Under the pieces are notes generated by a model. That model was not told where the DNA came from. It saw only the letters and a program-made list of their open reading frames with translations, and ran no database searches. 64,000 bases of DNA from JACMLD01 sp038207265 (GTDB lineage Bacteria; Bacteroidota; Bacteroidia; Chitinophagales; Chitinophagaceae), in contig JBBQZZ010000004.1 in NCBI GenBank assembly GCA_038207265.1, forward strand, positions 62,001 to 126,000. The letters are read 5' to 3'. The translations under genes and the position numbers were made by a program. Positions 26,019-33,465 of the stretch are shown here, piece after piece (position 1 is the first letter of the stretch; each line of letters begins with the position of its first letter).

Positions 26019-26573
26019 CTATTTACCCGCTGCCTTACCTGCTTTACGACGTAATACTTCACCCACAAATTTTACACCCTTACCCTTGTATGGTTCTGGC
26101 TTACGCAGGCTGCGAATTTTAGCAGCTACGGCACCTACCAATTGTTTGTCTACTCCTTCCAAAACAATAGTTGGATTCTGTCCTTTTTCCTGGGCAGTGG
26201 TTATTTTCAATTCTTTGGGTATCTCAAATATAATATTGTGTGAATAGCCCAGTGCAAGATCCAGCAAGTTACCCTGGTTAGACGCTTTATAACCTACACC
26301 TACCAGTTCCATACTCTTCTTGTATCCGTCTGTTACACCTTTAACCATGTTATTTACCAATGAACGATACAAGCCATGTAATGCTTTATGACGTATCTGA
26401 TCAGTTGGACGGGCAAATTCAACCTGTCCGTCCTTCACTTCTACTTTAATATCTCTGTCGATCAGTTGTTTCAATTCACCTTTGGGTCCTTTTACGGTAA
26501 CTATATTATCCTGACCAACGGTGATGGTTACACCGCCCGGAACAACAACTGGTTGCTTACCTATACGACTCAT
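26019..26573 (-). CDS. rplF: 50S ribosomal protein L6
   Basis: 184 residues with the double L6 fold: MSRIGKQPVVVPGGVTI at the start, HKALHGLYRSLVNNMVKGVTDGY in the middle and the signature KIRSLRKPEPYKGKGVKF near the end. It binds near the GTPase centre of the large subunit. An unusually long 178-nt spacer separates it from rpsH. Confidence 0.97.
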   Translation of the reverse strand: MSRIGKQPVVVPGGVTITVGQDNIVTVKGPKGELKQLIDRDIKVEVKDGQVEFARPTDQIRHKALHGLYRSLVNNMVKGVTDGYKKSMELVGVGYKASNQGNLLDLALGYSHNIIFEIPKELKITTAQEKGQNPTIVLEGVDKQLVGAVAAKIRSLRKPEPYKGKGVKFVGEVLRRKAGKAAGK

Positions 26574-26660
26574 AATACTTGAATATTAAACAGTTTAAAA
26601 AATCTGGTTGGACGTGTTCAGTTCCGTATAGAGAACTTAATTTTCAGACAACCTTTATTA

Positions 26661-26751
26661 TTATAATTAGAAAATGTGGAAATTAGATTCGCTTTATTTT
26701 TCTTCATTTCTCCAACGCTGCACCCAATTATCACATTTTCAAATGTCCACA
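26661..26751. repeat. Inverted octamer-word array in the rpsH-rplF spacer
   Basis: From the rpsH stop codon the transcript reads TGTGGACA/TTTGAAAA/TGTGATAA-like units with period 8. About 60 nt later come the complementary words (TCTAATTT, CCACATTT). The two arms could form a long imperfect hairpin between the genes. Confidence 0.55.
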
Positions 26752-27150
26752 TTAATAAATGTAACAAAGCACTTCGCCGCCTACATTCTGCAACTTCGCT
26801 TCCTTATCAGTCATCACACCTTTAGAAGTAGATAAAATAGCCACGCCCAAACCATTTTTCACACGTTTAAATTCTACCGGTTTGGCATAGGTGCGTAAAC
26901 CCGGACGGCTGACTCTTTCTAAACTTTTAATAGCGGGTTCTTTAGTGGATGGATCATATTTCAACGCTATTTTAATCACACCCTGCTTACTGTCGTCTTC
27001 GAATTTGTATTTAAGAATATATCCTTTTTCATACAAAATCTCTGTCATACGCTTTTTCAGGTTAGATGCCGGAATCTCCACAATACGGTGATTGGCCATT
27101 TGTGCATTTCGGATTCTGGTTAGAAAGTCTGCTATAGGATCAGTTACCAT
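26752..27150 (-). CDS. rpsH: 30S ribosomal protein S8
   Basis: 132 residues: DPIADFLTRIRNAQMANH at the N-terminus and the C-terminal signature GLGVAILSTSKGVMTDKEA are diagnostic. S8 binds helix 21 of 16S rRNA and in E. coli represses the spc operon by binding its mRNA at the rplE start. No such site was recognised here. It follows rpsN by 75 nt. Confidence 0.97.
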   Translation of the reverse strand: MVTDPIADFLTRIRNAQMANHRIVEIPASNLKKRMTEILYEKGYILKYKFEDDSKQGVIKIALKYDPSTKEPAIKSLERVSRPGLRTYAKPVEFKRVKNGLGVAILSTSKGVMTDKEAKLQNVGGEVLCYIY

Positions 27151-27225
27151 TGTTTATCTGAAATTGATAGTTTAAAAAATTTTGTTACAATGCGATATCC
27201 TGGTATTATTATCAATACTGAAGTT

Positions 27226-27495
27226 TTACCAGCTTGCTTTTCTTACACCCGGAATTTTACCGTTCAAAGCCATGTCGCGGAACGATATACGGCTCAAACC
27301 AAAATAACGGATATAACCTCTTGGACGCCCTGTTAACTGGCAACGGTTTTTCAATCTAACGGGAGAAGCATTTTTTGGTAAAGCGTCTAATGCTTTATAG
27401 TCACCAGCGGCTTTCAATGCTGCTCTTTTTTCAGCATACTGTGCTACCATTGCTTCTCTTTTACGTTGCCTGGCTGTAATCGATGTTTTTGCCAT
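27226..27495 (-). CDS. rpsN: 30S ribosomal protein S14, zinc-independent type
   Basis: 89 residues: MAKTSITARQRKREAMVAQY, then KNRCQLTGRPRGYIRYFGLSRI and a final NGKIPGVRKASW. The CxxC pairs of the zinc-binding S14 type are absent. Only one cysteine (RCQL) is present. It lies in the 3' head of the small subunit. The spacer to rplE is a complete heptamer array. Confidence 0.96.
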   Translation of the reverse strand: MAKTSITARQRKREAMVAQYAEKRAALKAAGDYKALDALPKNASPVRLKNRCQLTGRPRGYIRYFGLSRISFRDMALNGKIPGVRKASW

Positions 27496-27506
27496 GTGTT
27501 TTTTTT

Positions 27507-27576
27507 AGTATTTAGATGTTTGTATCCAGATATAGTGCACTCTTTCCAGTCTCTATACTGTATACTTAATACTTAA
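27507..27576. repeat. Ten-heptamer array filling the rplE-rpsN spacer
   Basis: The 70 nt directly after the rplE stop codon can be cut into exactly ten 7-nt units. In transcript orientation the first are TTAAGTA (twice) and TACAGTA; the last are of complementary character (GGATACA, AAATACT). Only an A-rich stretch of about 11 nt separates the array from the rpsN ATG. Confidence 0.7.
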
Positions 27577-28152
27577 TTATTCCGCTTCTTTCTTCGCATT
27601 TTTGAACGGCATTCCCAATTCTTTCAGCAATTCATATGCTTCTTCATTGGTACCCGCAGTTGTTACAAATGTGATATCCATACCGGTTATCTTGTTCACT
27701 TTATCAATGTCTATTTCCGGGAAAATAATTTGTTCTGTAATGCCCAGCGTATAGTTACCACGACCATCAAAAGATTTTTCATTCACACCTTTAAAATCAC
27801 GCACTCTTGGCAACGCGGTAGAAATAAACCTGTCGAGAAACTCATACATCTTATCTCCACGCAGTGTTACTCTTGTACCAATCGGCATGTTTTTACGCAA
27901 CTTGAAATTAGAGATATCTTTCTTACTCATGGTAGAAACCGCTTTCTGACCTGTGATTTGAGTCATTTCATCAAGCGCTATATCAATCAATTTTTTATCG
28001 TTGACTGCACCATTCACACCACGGTTCAAACAAATTTTTTCTAACCTGGGAACCTGCATTACGCTTTTATAACTAAAACGCTTTTGCAAAGCAGGTACAA
28101 CTTCTTTTTTGTACTTGTCTATCAGGCGGGGAGTATATTTTGTTGTGCTCAT
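27577..28152 (-). CDS. rplE: 50S ribosomal protein L5
   Basis: 191 residues with VPRLEKICLNRGVNGAVNDKK, LRKNMPIGTRVTLRGDKMYEFLDRF and LGITEQIIFPEIDIDKVNKITGMDI, all typical of L5. It binds 5S rRNA and contacts P-site tRNA. rplX ends 8 nt upstream, so the two are tightly coupled. Confidence 0.97.
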   Translation of the reverse strand: MSTTKYTPRLIDKYKKEVVPALQKRFSYKSVMQVPRLEKICLNRGVNGAVNDKKLIDIALDEMTQITGQKAVSTMSKKDISNFKLRKNMPIGTRVTLRGDKMYEFLDRFISTALPRVRDFKGVNEKSFDGRGNYTLGITEQIIFPEIDIDKVNKITGMDITFVTTAGTNEEAYELLKELGMPFKNAKKEAE

Positions 28153-28160
28153 TGTTTTGC

Positions 28161-28499
28161 TTATTTAATAATCTCACCAGATTTTTTTGAGATACGCACC
28201 AGTTTACCGGTTTCCCTGCTACGTTTTACTTTGGTGGCTTCACCTTTTTTTGCATCCCATAACATTACATTGCTAATATGAACAGAAGCTTCTTTCTTGA
28301 TGATACCACCTTTTGTATTTTGAGCAGAAGGCTTGGTGTGCTTGGTAATAATATTCGCTCCTTCTACCAATAACCTGCTTTTATCAGGATATACTTCCAA
28401 CACTTTACGGGGTTTGGTCACATCTTTATCATCTCCGGTTATCACTACCACTGAATCCCCTTTCTTAATGTTGAACTTCGGTTTAAATCTGTTACTCAT
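28161..28499 (-). CDS. rplX: 50S ribosomal protein L24
   Basis: 112 residues: KFNIKKGDSVVVITGDDKD is the KOW motif, followed by GGIIKKEASVHISNVMLWD. L24 starts assembly of the large subunit. It is followed at 8 nt by rplE. Slightly longer than E. coli L24 (104 aa). Confidence 0.95.
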   Translation of the reverse strand: MSNRFKPKFNIKKGDSVVVITGDDKDVTKPRKVLEVYPDKSRLLVEGANIITKHTKPSAQNTKGGIIKKEASVHISNVMLWDAKKGEATKVKRSRETGKLVRISKKSGEIIK

Positions 28500-28504
28500 T
28501 TTTA

Positions 28505-28539
28505 TATTAGCTTTTAGCTGTCAGTATTTAGCTCCCAGC
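28505..28539. repeat. Five heptamers NNNNAGC in the rplN-rplX spacer
   Basis: Five consecutive 7-nt units on the plus strand (TATTAGC, TTTTAGC and relatives) stand 5 nt upstream of the rplX ATG. The same AGC word type occurs on the other side of rplN. Confidence 0.65.
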
Positions 28540-28579
28540 TTGTTTAACTTAATTAGCATTGCTGCCGGTTGCAAGTTCA

Positions 28580-28948
28580 CTATAATACTTCCGGTGCCAG
28601 AGAAATAATTTTCATATAACCCTTATCACGCAATTCTCTTGCAACTGGCCCGAAAATGCGGGTGCCGCGTGGTTCATCTGCCGGATTCAACAATACAACA
28701 GCATTGTCGTCAAAACGGATATAAGAACCATCTTTACGACGTAATTTCTTTTTGGTTCGAACGATAACTGCTTTAGTAACCGTTCCTTTTTTTATGCCAC
28801 CTGCCGGCAATGCATCCTTTACTGTTACCACAATCTTATCACCAATACCTGCATAGTCCTGACCGCTATTGCCCAATACACGAATACACAATACCTCTTT
28901 TGCGCCACTATTATCAGCTACGTTTAACCTGCTTTCCTGCTGAATCAT
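28580..28948 (-). CDS. rplN: 50S ribosomal protein L14
   Basis: The start at ATG 28948 gives MIQQESRLNVADNSGAKEV and 122 residues, the family length (E. coli 123). An upstream ATG at 29011 would add 21 residues encoded by the repeat-filled spacer and is rejected. The signature GAKEVLCIRVLG, the AVIVRTKKKLRRKDGSYIRF block and ELRDKGYMKIISLAPEVL are intact. L14 sits at the subunit interface. Confidence 0.96.
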   Translation of the reverse strand: MIQQESRLNVADNSGAKEVLCIRVLGNSGQDYAGIGDKIVVTVKDALPAGGIKKGTVTKAVIVRTKKKLRRKDGSYIRFDDNAVVLLNPADEPRGTRIFGPVARELRDKGYMKIISLAPEVL

Positions 28949-28951
28949 TTT

Positions 28952-29056
28952 TTTAAGCTTTGAGCTCTCAGCTAGAAGCTTTGAGCAATTAAACCAATTA
29001 TTGATTAACAAAATGAGAACTGCTGGCAGCTAAGGGCTGGCAGTTCACAGCTTGTA
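28952..29056. repeat. Inverted heptamer array filling the rpsQ-rplN spacer
   Basis: The 105-nt tract is 15 x 7 nt. On the transcript it starts at the base after the rpsQ stop with six units mostly of the form NNNNAGC (TGCCAGC twice). About 28 nt of AT-rich loop follow, then five units GCTNNNN (GCTCAAA twice) ending three bases before the rplN ATG. The two arms are of opposite orientation. Confidence 0.75.
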
Positions 29057-29314
29057 TTACTTCACTTTTTCTACTATCTCCACCAATCTCCAACGTTTTG
29101 TCTTACTCAAAGGACGCGTTTCCATAATCTTCACGGTATCCCCTATACTGCATTCATCCTTTTCATCGTGTGCATGAAATTTGGTAGTCTTTTTTACGAA
29201 CTTACCATAGATAGGGTGCTTTACTTTTCTTTCCACCGCAACGGTAACGGTCTTCGCCATTTTATTGCTGGTGACAACACCGGTTCTTATTTTACGCAAA
29301 TTTCTTTCTTCCAT
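29057..29314 (-). CDS. rpsQ: 30S ribosomal protein S17
   Basis: 85 residues: MEERNLRKIRTGVVTSNKMAK, KVKHPIYGKFVKKTTKFHAHDE and IMETRPLSKTKRWRLVEIVEK make an ordinary bacterial S17 (E. coli 84 aa). It binds 16S rRNA early in assembly. Only 10 nt separate it from rpmC. Confidence 0.96.
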   Translation of the reverse strand: MEERNLRKIRTGVVTSNKMAKTVTVAVERKVKHPIYGKFVKKTTKFHAHDEKDECSIGDTVKIMETRPLSKTKRWRLVEIVEKVK

Positions 29315-29324
29315 GTTTGCTTGA

Positions 29325-29543
29325 TTATACGGTTTTAGAAACCAAAGTCTTTTTCTTTAATGCAGTTTGTAAACGGGCGATGTCCTTACGGAGATCACGA
29401 ATACTCATCGGGTTCTCCAATGGAGAAATAACATGAGCAAACTCCAGCTTTTTTAAACGAAGCTGATCTTCTTTGATACGGGCTTTCAATTCAGCTTCGT
29501 TCAAACCAACCAGCCCTTTTACAAAATCAATTCTTTTTGACAT
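29325..29543 (-). CDS. rpmC: 50S ribosomal protein L29
   Basis: 72 residues forming two helices: LVGLNEAELKARIKEDQLRL and the conserved ENPMSIRDLRKDIARLQTAL. L29 lies at the exit of the peptide tunnel next to L23, where trigger factor and SRP dock. It follows rplP by 31 nt, a spacer containing a perfect 18-bp palindrome. Confidence 0.95.
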   Translation of the reverse strand: MSKRIDFVKGLVGLNEAELKARIKEDQLRLKKLEFAHVISPLENPMSIRDLRKDIARLQTALKKKTLVSKTV

Positions 29544-29551
29544 TTTATTAG

Positions 29552-29569
29552 AATTTGAAATTTCAAATT
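29552..29569. repeat. Perfect 18-bp palindrome between rplP and rpmC
   Basis: AATTTGAAATTTCAAATT equals its own reverse complement and fills more than half of the 31-nt spacer. It resembles the TTTGAAA words seen in other spacers of this cluster (for example 31553-31575). Confidence 0.75.
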
Positions 29570-29574
29570 TTCTT

Positions 29575-29997
29575 TCATAAAGCTTCTACATCCCTGCGCA
29601 TTACAAACTTTGTTTTGATGGGCAATTTTTGCGCAGCCAATAACATTGCTTCTTTTGCTACTTCAACCGAAACACCATCCGCTTCAAACAAAATACGTCC
29701 TGGTTTTACAACAGCAGCCCATCCTTCAGGGTTACCTTTACCTTTACCCATACGTACTTCAGCAGGTTTTGCAGTGACGGGCTTATCCGGGAAAATTCTG
29801 ATCCATACACTTCCTTCACGTTTCATAGCACGGGTCATAGCCTGGCGTGCAGCTTCTATCTGGCGCTCGGTCATGTGTACAGTAGCCAATGCTTTCAGGC
29901 CAAAGGATCCAAATGCCAATGTTGCTCCTCTTTTCGCATTTCCTTTTACCGGCATTTTCTGCGACTTCCTGTGCTTTGTTCTTTTTGGTTGTAACAT
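29575..29997 (-). CDS. rplP: 50S ribosomal protein L16
   Basis: 140 residues: MLQPKRTKHRKSQKMPVKGN, then RQIEAARQAMTRAMKREGSVWIRIFPDKP and the RMGKGKGNPEGWAAVVKPGR signature. L16 helps position aminoacyl-tRNA at the A site. It follows rpsC by 48 nt. Confidence 0.97.
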   Translation of the reverse strand: MLQPKRTKHRKSQKMPVKGNAKRGATLAFGSFGLKALATVHMTERQIEAARQAMTRAMKREGSVWIRIFPDKPVTAKPAEVRMGKGKGNPEGWAAVVKPGRILFEADGVSVEVAKEAMLLAAQKLPIKTKFVMRRDVEAL

Positions 29998-30045
29998 GTT
30001 ATTTAATTTCTTGTTACTGGTATCTTTTGTGTCTGATTACTCAAA

Positions 30046-30870
30046 TTAATTTCTTCTTCCGCCACCACCACTTGGTCCGCCGGGTCTTCTGTCACCTCCA
30101 CCCTGGCCACCTCTTCTGTCACCACCACCTGGCCCACCTCTTCTGTCGTCTCTGCGTTCCGGTCTCTCATCTCTCCTGTCTCTTCTGTCGCCTGCTTCAC
30201 TCTTACCACCACCCACCAGGTTAGGGTTTAAATCTCTCTTGGTTAATATTTCACCTTTACAAATCCATACTTTAATACCAATCTTACCGTAAACAGTAAG
30301 CGCAAATACATTGGCGTAATCAATATCCATCCGCAGCGTATGCAATGGTGTACGTCCCTGTTTGATTTCCTCTGAGCGGGCAATTTCTGCACCACCCAAA
30401 CGACCGCTTGCCTTCACTTTAATACCTTCTGCGCCCATGCGCAATGCTGATGCAATGGCCATCTTAATCGCTCTTTTAAAATTGATACGATTTTCAATTT
30501 GTTTTGCAATGGTATCCGCAACAATCATTGCATCCAGTTCGGGCCTGCGAATTTCAAGAATATTTATTTGTACATCATCTTTGCCGGTCAGTTTTTTCAA
30601 CTCCTCTTTAATACGATCAACTTCATTACCGCCTTTGCCTATTATGATACCAGGCTTTGAGGTATGAATAGTGATGATTAGCTTACCCAGTGTACGCTCA
30701 ATAACGATTTTTGAGATACCGCCTTTATTTATACGTGCTGTCAGGTAAGAACGAATCTTGGTATCTTCTATCAGCTTGGATGCATAATCTTTTTTACTTG
30801 CATACCAATTGCTCTCCCATCCGCGGATGATACCTAACCTGTTACCAATAGGATTTGTTTTTTGACCCAT
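30046..30870 (-). CDS. rpsC: 30S ribosomal protein S3 with a long RGG-like tail
   Basis: The first ~219 residues are a normal S3: MGQKTNPIGNRLGIIRGWES, the KH motif KPGIIIGKGGNEVDRIKEEL, and RTPLHTLRMDIDYA followed by VYGKIGIKVWICKGE. S3 lines the mRNA entry and has helicase activity in E. coli. It then continues for 55 residues made almost only of Gly, Arg and Asp (DRRDRRDERPERR, RGGPGGGDRRGGQGGGDRR, ending GGGGRRN). That gives 274 residues against 233 in E. coli. The tail is disordered by composition. Confidence 0.97.
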   Translation of the reverse strand: MGQKTNPIGNRLGIIRGWESNWYASKKDYASKLIEDTKIRSYLTARINKGGISKIVIERTLGKLIITIHTSKPGIIIGKGGNEVDRIKEELKKLTGKDDVQINILEIRRPELDAMIVADTIAKQIENRINFKRAIKMAIASALRMGAEGIKVKASGRLGGAEIARSEEIKQGRTPLHTLRMDIDYANVFALTVYGKIGIKVWICKGEILTKRDLNPNLVGGGKSEAGDRRDRRDERPERRDDRRGGPGGGDRRGGQGGGDRRPGGPSGGGGRRN

Positions 30871-30892
30871 ATCCGGTTTATTAGTTGATTAG

Positions 30893-31252
30893 TTATTTTG
30901 TTTTTTTGTCTGCTATTACTTTAGAATCAACAATCACTGTTACATGGTTGCTGCGCTTGCGCACCCGATAACCGCGACCCTGTGGTGCCGGACGCATACG
31001 CTTCAATGTTCTTGCACCATCCACAAAAATGGTTTTTACTATCAAAGCGCTTTCATCACCACTTTCATTTTTCTGTTTCCAGTTGTTGATAGCCGATAGT
31101 ACCAACTTACGCAAAGGCGTAGACGAATGCTGCGGATGAAATTCCAGAAACGCAATTGCCTTCTCAACATCCAGTCCGCGTATCTCATCTACCAGTAACC
31201 GCATTTTGCGGGGAGATGTGGGATAGTTTTTTAATTTAGCTACAGCTTCCAT
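30893..31252 (-). CDS. rplV: 50S ribosomal protein L22
   Basis: 119 residues. NYPTSPRKMRLLVDEIRGLDVEKA is the N-terminal part. The tunnel-lining hairpin is VDGARTLKRMRPAPQGRGYRVRKRSNH. L22 borders the nascent-peptide tunnel and is a macrolide-resistance site. Spacers of 22 nt on both sides. Confidence 0.96.
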   Translation of the reverse strand: MEAVAKLKNYPTSPRKMRLLVDEIRGLDVEKAIAFLEFHPQHSSTPLRKLVLSAINNWKQKNESGDESALIVKTIFVDGARTLKRMRPAPQGRGYRVRKRSNHVTVIVDSKVIADKKTK

Positions 31253-31274
31253 TGTTGATCAATTCTTAATTTAG

Positions 31275-31547
31275 TTAAGCTATTTTCTTGCTCGAGTGTC
31301 CTTTAAAGTTTCGGGTGGGCGCAAATTCTCCCAGCTTATGTCCAACCATAAACTCTGTTACATACACCGGTATGAATTTGTTACCATTGTGAACGGCCAG
31401 CGTATGTCCTACAAAATCTGGTGTAATGGTAGACCTGCGGCTCCATGTTTTGATAACACCTTTCTTTGCTTTGCCTTCATTTACTGCCAGCACCTTTTTT
31501 TCAAGATGTTCCGCAACGTAAGGACCTTTTTTAATTGAACGACCCAT
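31275..31547 (-). CDS. rpsS: 30S ribosomal protein S19
   Basis: 90 residues: MGRSIKKGPYVAEHLEKKV, then TWSRRSTITPDFVGHTLAVHNGNKFIPVYV and GHKLGEFAPTRNFKGH. It forms a complex with S13 in the small-subunit head. Ordinary length (E. coli 92). Confidence 0.97.
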   Translation of the reverse strand: MGRSIKKGPYVAEHLEKKVLAVNEGKAKKGVIKTWSRRSTITPDFVGHTLAVHNGNKFIPVYVTEFMVGHKLGEFAPTRNFKGHSSKKIA

Positions 31548-31581
31548 ATATTAATGAGTTAATTTGAAAATTTGAAAAATG

Positions 31582-32421
31582 CTATTTGTTTATCTTTTTG
31601 CCATCCTTTCTCTGGATGATCATTTTATCGCTTCCTTTACCCTTGGTTCTTGTTTTCAGACCTCTTGAATACTGACCATTTCTGCTACGAGGCTGACCAC
31701 CCGAAGCCTTACCCTCACCACCACCCATCGGGTGATCAACAGGGTTCATTGCAACACCTCTTACTCTCGGTCTGATTCCTCTCCAAATATTACGGCCCGC
31801 TTTACCCATACTTTGCAAACTATGATCACTATTACTTACCACACCTACCGTTGCATAGCAGTTGATCAATACTTTTCTCAACTCACCACTTGGCATCTTT
31901 AACACACCATATTTTTCTTCTTTGTTACTCAACTGGGCAGAGGATCCGGCACTTCTTGCAATTTTACCTCCCTGTGTTGGTTGCATTTCTATATTATGCA
32001 CCATTGTACCGAGCGGCATGTTCTTTAATTGCAGCGCATTCCCAATTTCTGGTGCTACATCATCTCCGCTTAAAACTGTGCCACCTACCTGTAAACCCTG
32101 TGGAGCAAGAATGTAACGCTTTTCTCCATCAACATAATTAAGCAATGCTATAAATGCAGTGCGGTATGGATCATACTCAATACTGGCAACAGTAGCAGGA
32201 ATATTCTTTTTGTTTCTCTTGAAATCTATGATACGATACATTCTCTTGTGACCACCACCCATGTAACGCATGGCCCTTCTACCTTGTACGTTTCTACCTG
32301 CTGTAGATTTTACTTTTTCTAACAGGCTTTTTTCAGGTGTGTCTGATGTAATCTCGGCATACGCATTTCCAATTCTCCAGCGTGTGCCTGCGGTCATTGG
32401 TTTGTATTTCTTCAGTGCCAT
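31582..32421 (-). CDS. rplB: 50S ribosomal protein L2
   Basis: 279 residues with MALKKYKPMTAGTRWR, GGGHKRMYRIIDFKRNK, the VGVVSNSDHSLQSMGKAGRNIWRG block and the signature RGVAMNPVDHPMGGGEGKASGGQPRS. The conserved His in the MNPVDHPMGGG loop, linked to peptidyl transfer and subunit joining, is present. It precedes rpsS by 34 nt. Confidence 0.98.
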   Translation of the reverse strand: MALKKYKPMTAGTRWRIGNAYAEITSDTPEKSLLEKVKSTAGRNVQGRRAMRYMGGGHKRMYRIIDFKRNKKNIPATVASIEYDPYRTAFIALLNYVDGEKRYILAPQGLQVGGTVLSGDDVAPEIGNALQLKNMPLGTMVHNIEMQPTQGGKIARSAGSSAQLSNKEEKYGVLKMPSGELRKVLINCYATVGVVSNSDHSLQSMGKAGRNIWRGIRPRVRGVAMNPVDHPMGGGEGKASGGQPRSRNGQYSRGLKTRTKGKGSDKMIIQRKDGKKINK

Positions 32422-32475
32422 TTTCAGTTCTTTTTATTGCGAAATTTTCAGCTTCGCGGCTATAATTATTAAATC

Positions 32476-32775
32476 TTAAATAGTAGAATAAAGATCAATT
32501 GATTCTCCTTCTGCAACTGTTACCAATGCTTTCTTATATGCCGGCTTCTGGCCTTTTATATAGCCGGCTTTGGTAAATCTTGTCTTGCTTTTACCTGGTA
32601 CAACCGCAGTGTTTACATCTATTACGGTTACGCCGTAAAATTCCTGGATAGCTTTCTTTATCTCTAACTTATTTGCTTTCCTGTTTACTTTAAAAGCATA
32701 TCTCCTCAGTTTTTCCTGCTGAGCATTTGCCTTTTCAGTTAAAATCGGTTTTATTAAAACTTCAGAGAGTATCAT
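32476..32775 (-). CDS. rplW: 50S ribosomal protein L23
   Basis: 99 residues: LIKPILTEKANAQQEKLRRYAFKVNRKANK, then EIKKAIQEFYGVTVIDVNT. L23 is the docking site of trigger factor and SRP at the tunnel exit. Located between rplD and rplB as usual. Confidence 0.95.
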   Translation of the reverse strand: MILSEVLIKPILTEKANAQQEKLRRYAFKVNRKANKLEIKKAIQEFYGVTVIDVNTAVVPGKSKTRFTKAGYIKGQKPAYKKALVTVAEGESIDLYSTI

Positions 32776-32802
32776 CTCTTATTAATTTAGTTCTTTAATT
32801 AA

Positions 32803-33441
32803 TTATGCGGTTGCTTCAACATTTTCTTCTGAAAAAACTTTGGCAGCATTTTCAGTCAATACCAAAACCTGTGCATTTACAATATCATAAGTATTAATAT
32901 CAGCCAACAGTGCGCCGCCAACAGAAATAATATTGCGTAAACTCAGGTACAGGTTATCGTTAAATTCCGGTGAAACAAACAATGTTTTCTTACCCGCGAT
33001 ATCCAGGCTCTTCAGTATTTCTGCAAATTGTTTTGTCTTCGGAGTTTCCAGGTTTATTTCTTCCACCACTACAATCGCATTTTCTTTTGCTTTATGGGAA
33101 AGGGCAGAAATTTTAGCAAGGTCTTTCACCTTACGATTCAATTTAAAATCCCAGCTATGGGGTTTGGGTCCGAAGATGGTACCACCACCTTTAAACAATG
33201 GACTGCGGAGATTACCTTTACGGGATCCACCGGTTCCTTTTTGCTTATGCAATTTTTTGGAAGAACCCTGCACTTCCATACGGGTCTTTACTTTATGCGT
33301 ACCCTGCCGTTGTGCTGCCAGGTATTGCTTAACCGCTAAGTAAATAACATGATTGTTTGGTTCAACTCCAAATATTTCATCAGGCAACTCAATGGTGCGA
33401 CCTGTTTTCTTACCTTTTATATTTAATACATCTACTTGCAT
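32803..33441 (-). CDS. rplD: 50S ribosomal protein L4
   Basis: 212 residues. The internal loop KTRMEVQGSSKKLHKQKGTGGSRKGNLRSPLFKGGG reaches into the peptide tunnel. The RALSHKAKENAIVVVE-type globular region follows. In E. coli L4 represses its own operon by binding the leader. Here a long structured spacer lies upstream of rplC, but a regulatory link is only a possibility. Confidence 0.96.
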   Translation of the reverse strand: MQVDVLNIKGKKTGRTIELPDEIFGVEPNNHVIYLAVKQYLAAQRQGTHKVKTRMEVQGSSKKLHKQKGTGGSRKGNLRSPLFKGGGTIFGPKPHSWDFKLNRKVKDLAKISALSHKAKENAIVVVEEINLETPKTKQFAEILKSLDIAGKKTLFVSPEFNDNLYLSLRNIISVGGALLADINTYDIVNAQVLVLTENAAKVFSEENVEATA

Positions 33442-33465
33442 CGTACTTCAATTAATTGGTTGTTG

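Noticed and set aside
24704..29056. CRISPR array as explanation of the periodic spacers
   Set aside because: Units are 7-8 nt with degenerate cores, no 20-40-nt repeats with unique spacers, and no cas genes nearby.
29889..30224. Plus-strand ORF of 111 residues opposite the rpsC tail
   Set aside because: A product of the Gly/Arg/Asp repeat read in antisense as His/Leu-rich sequence.
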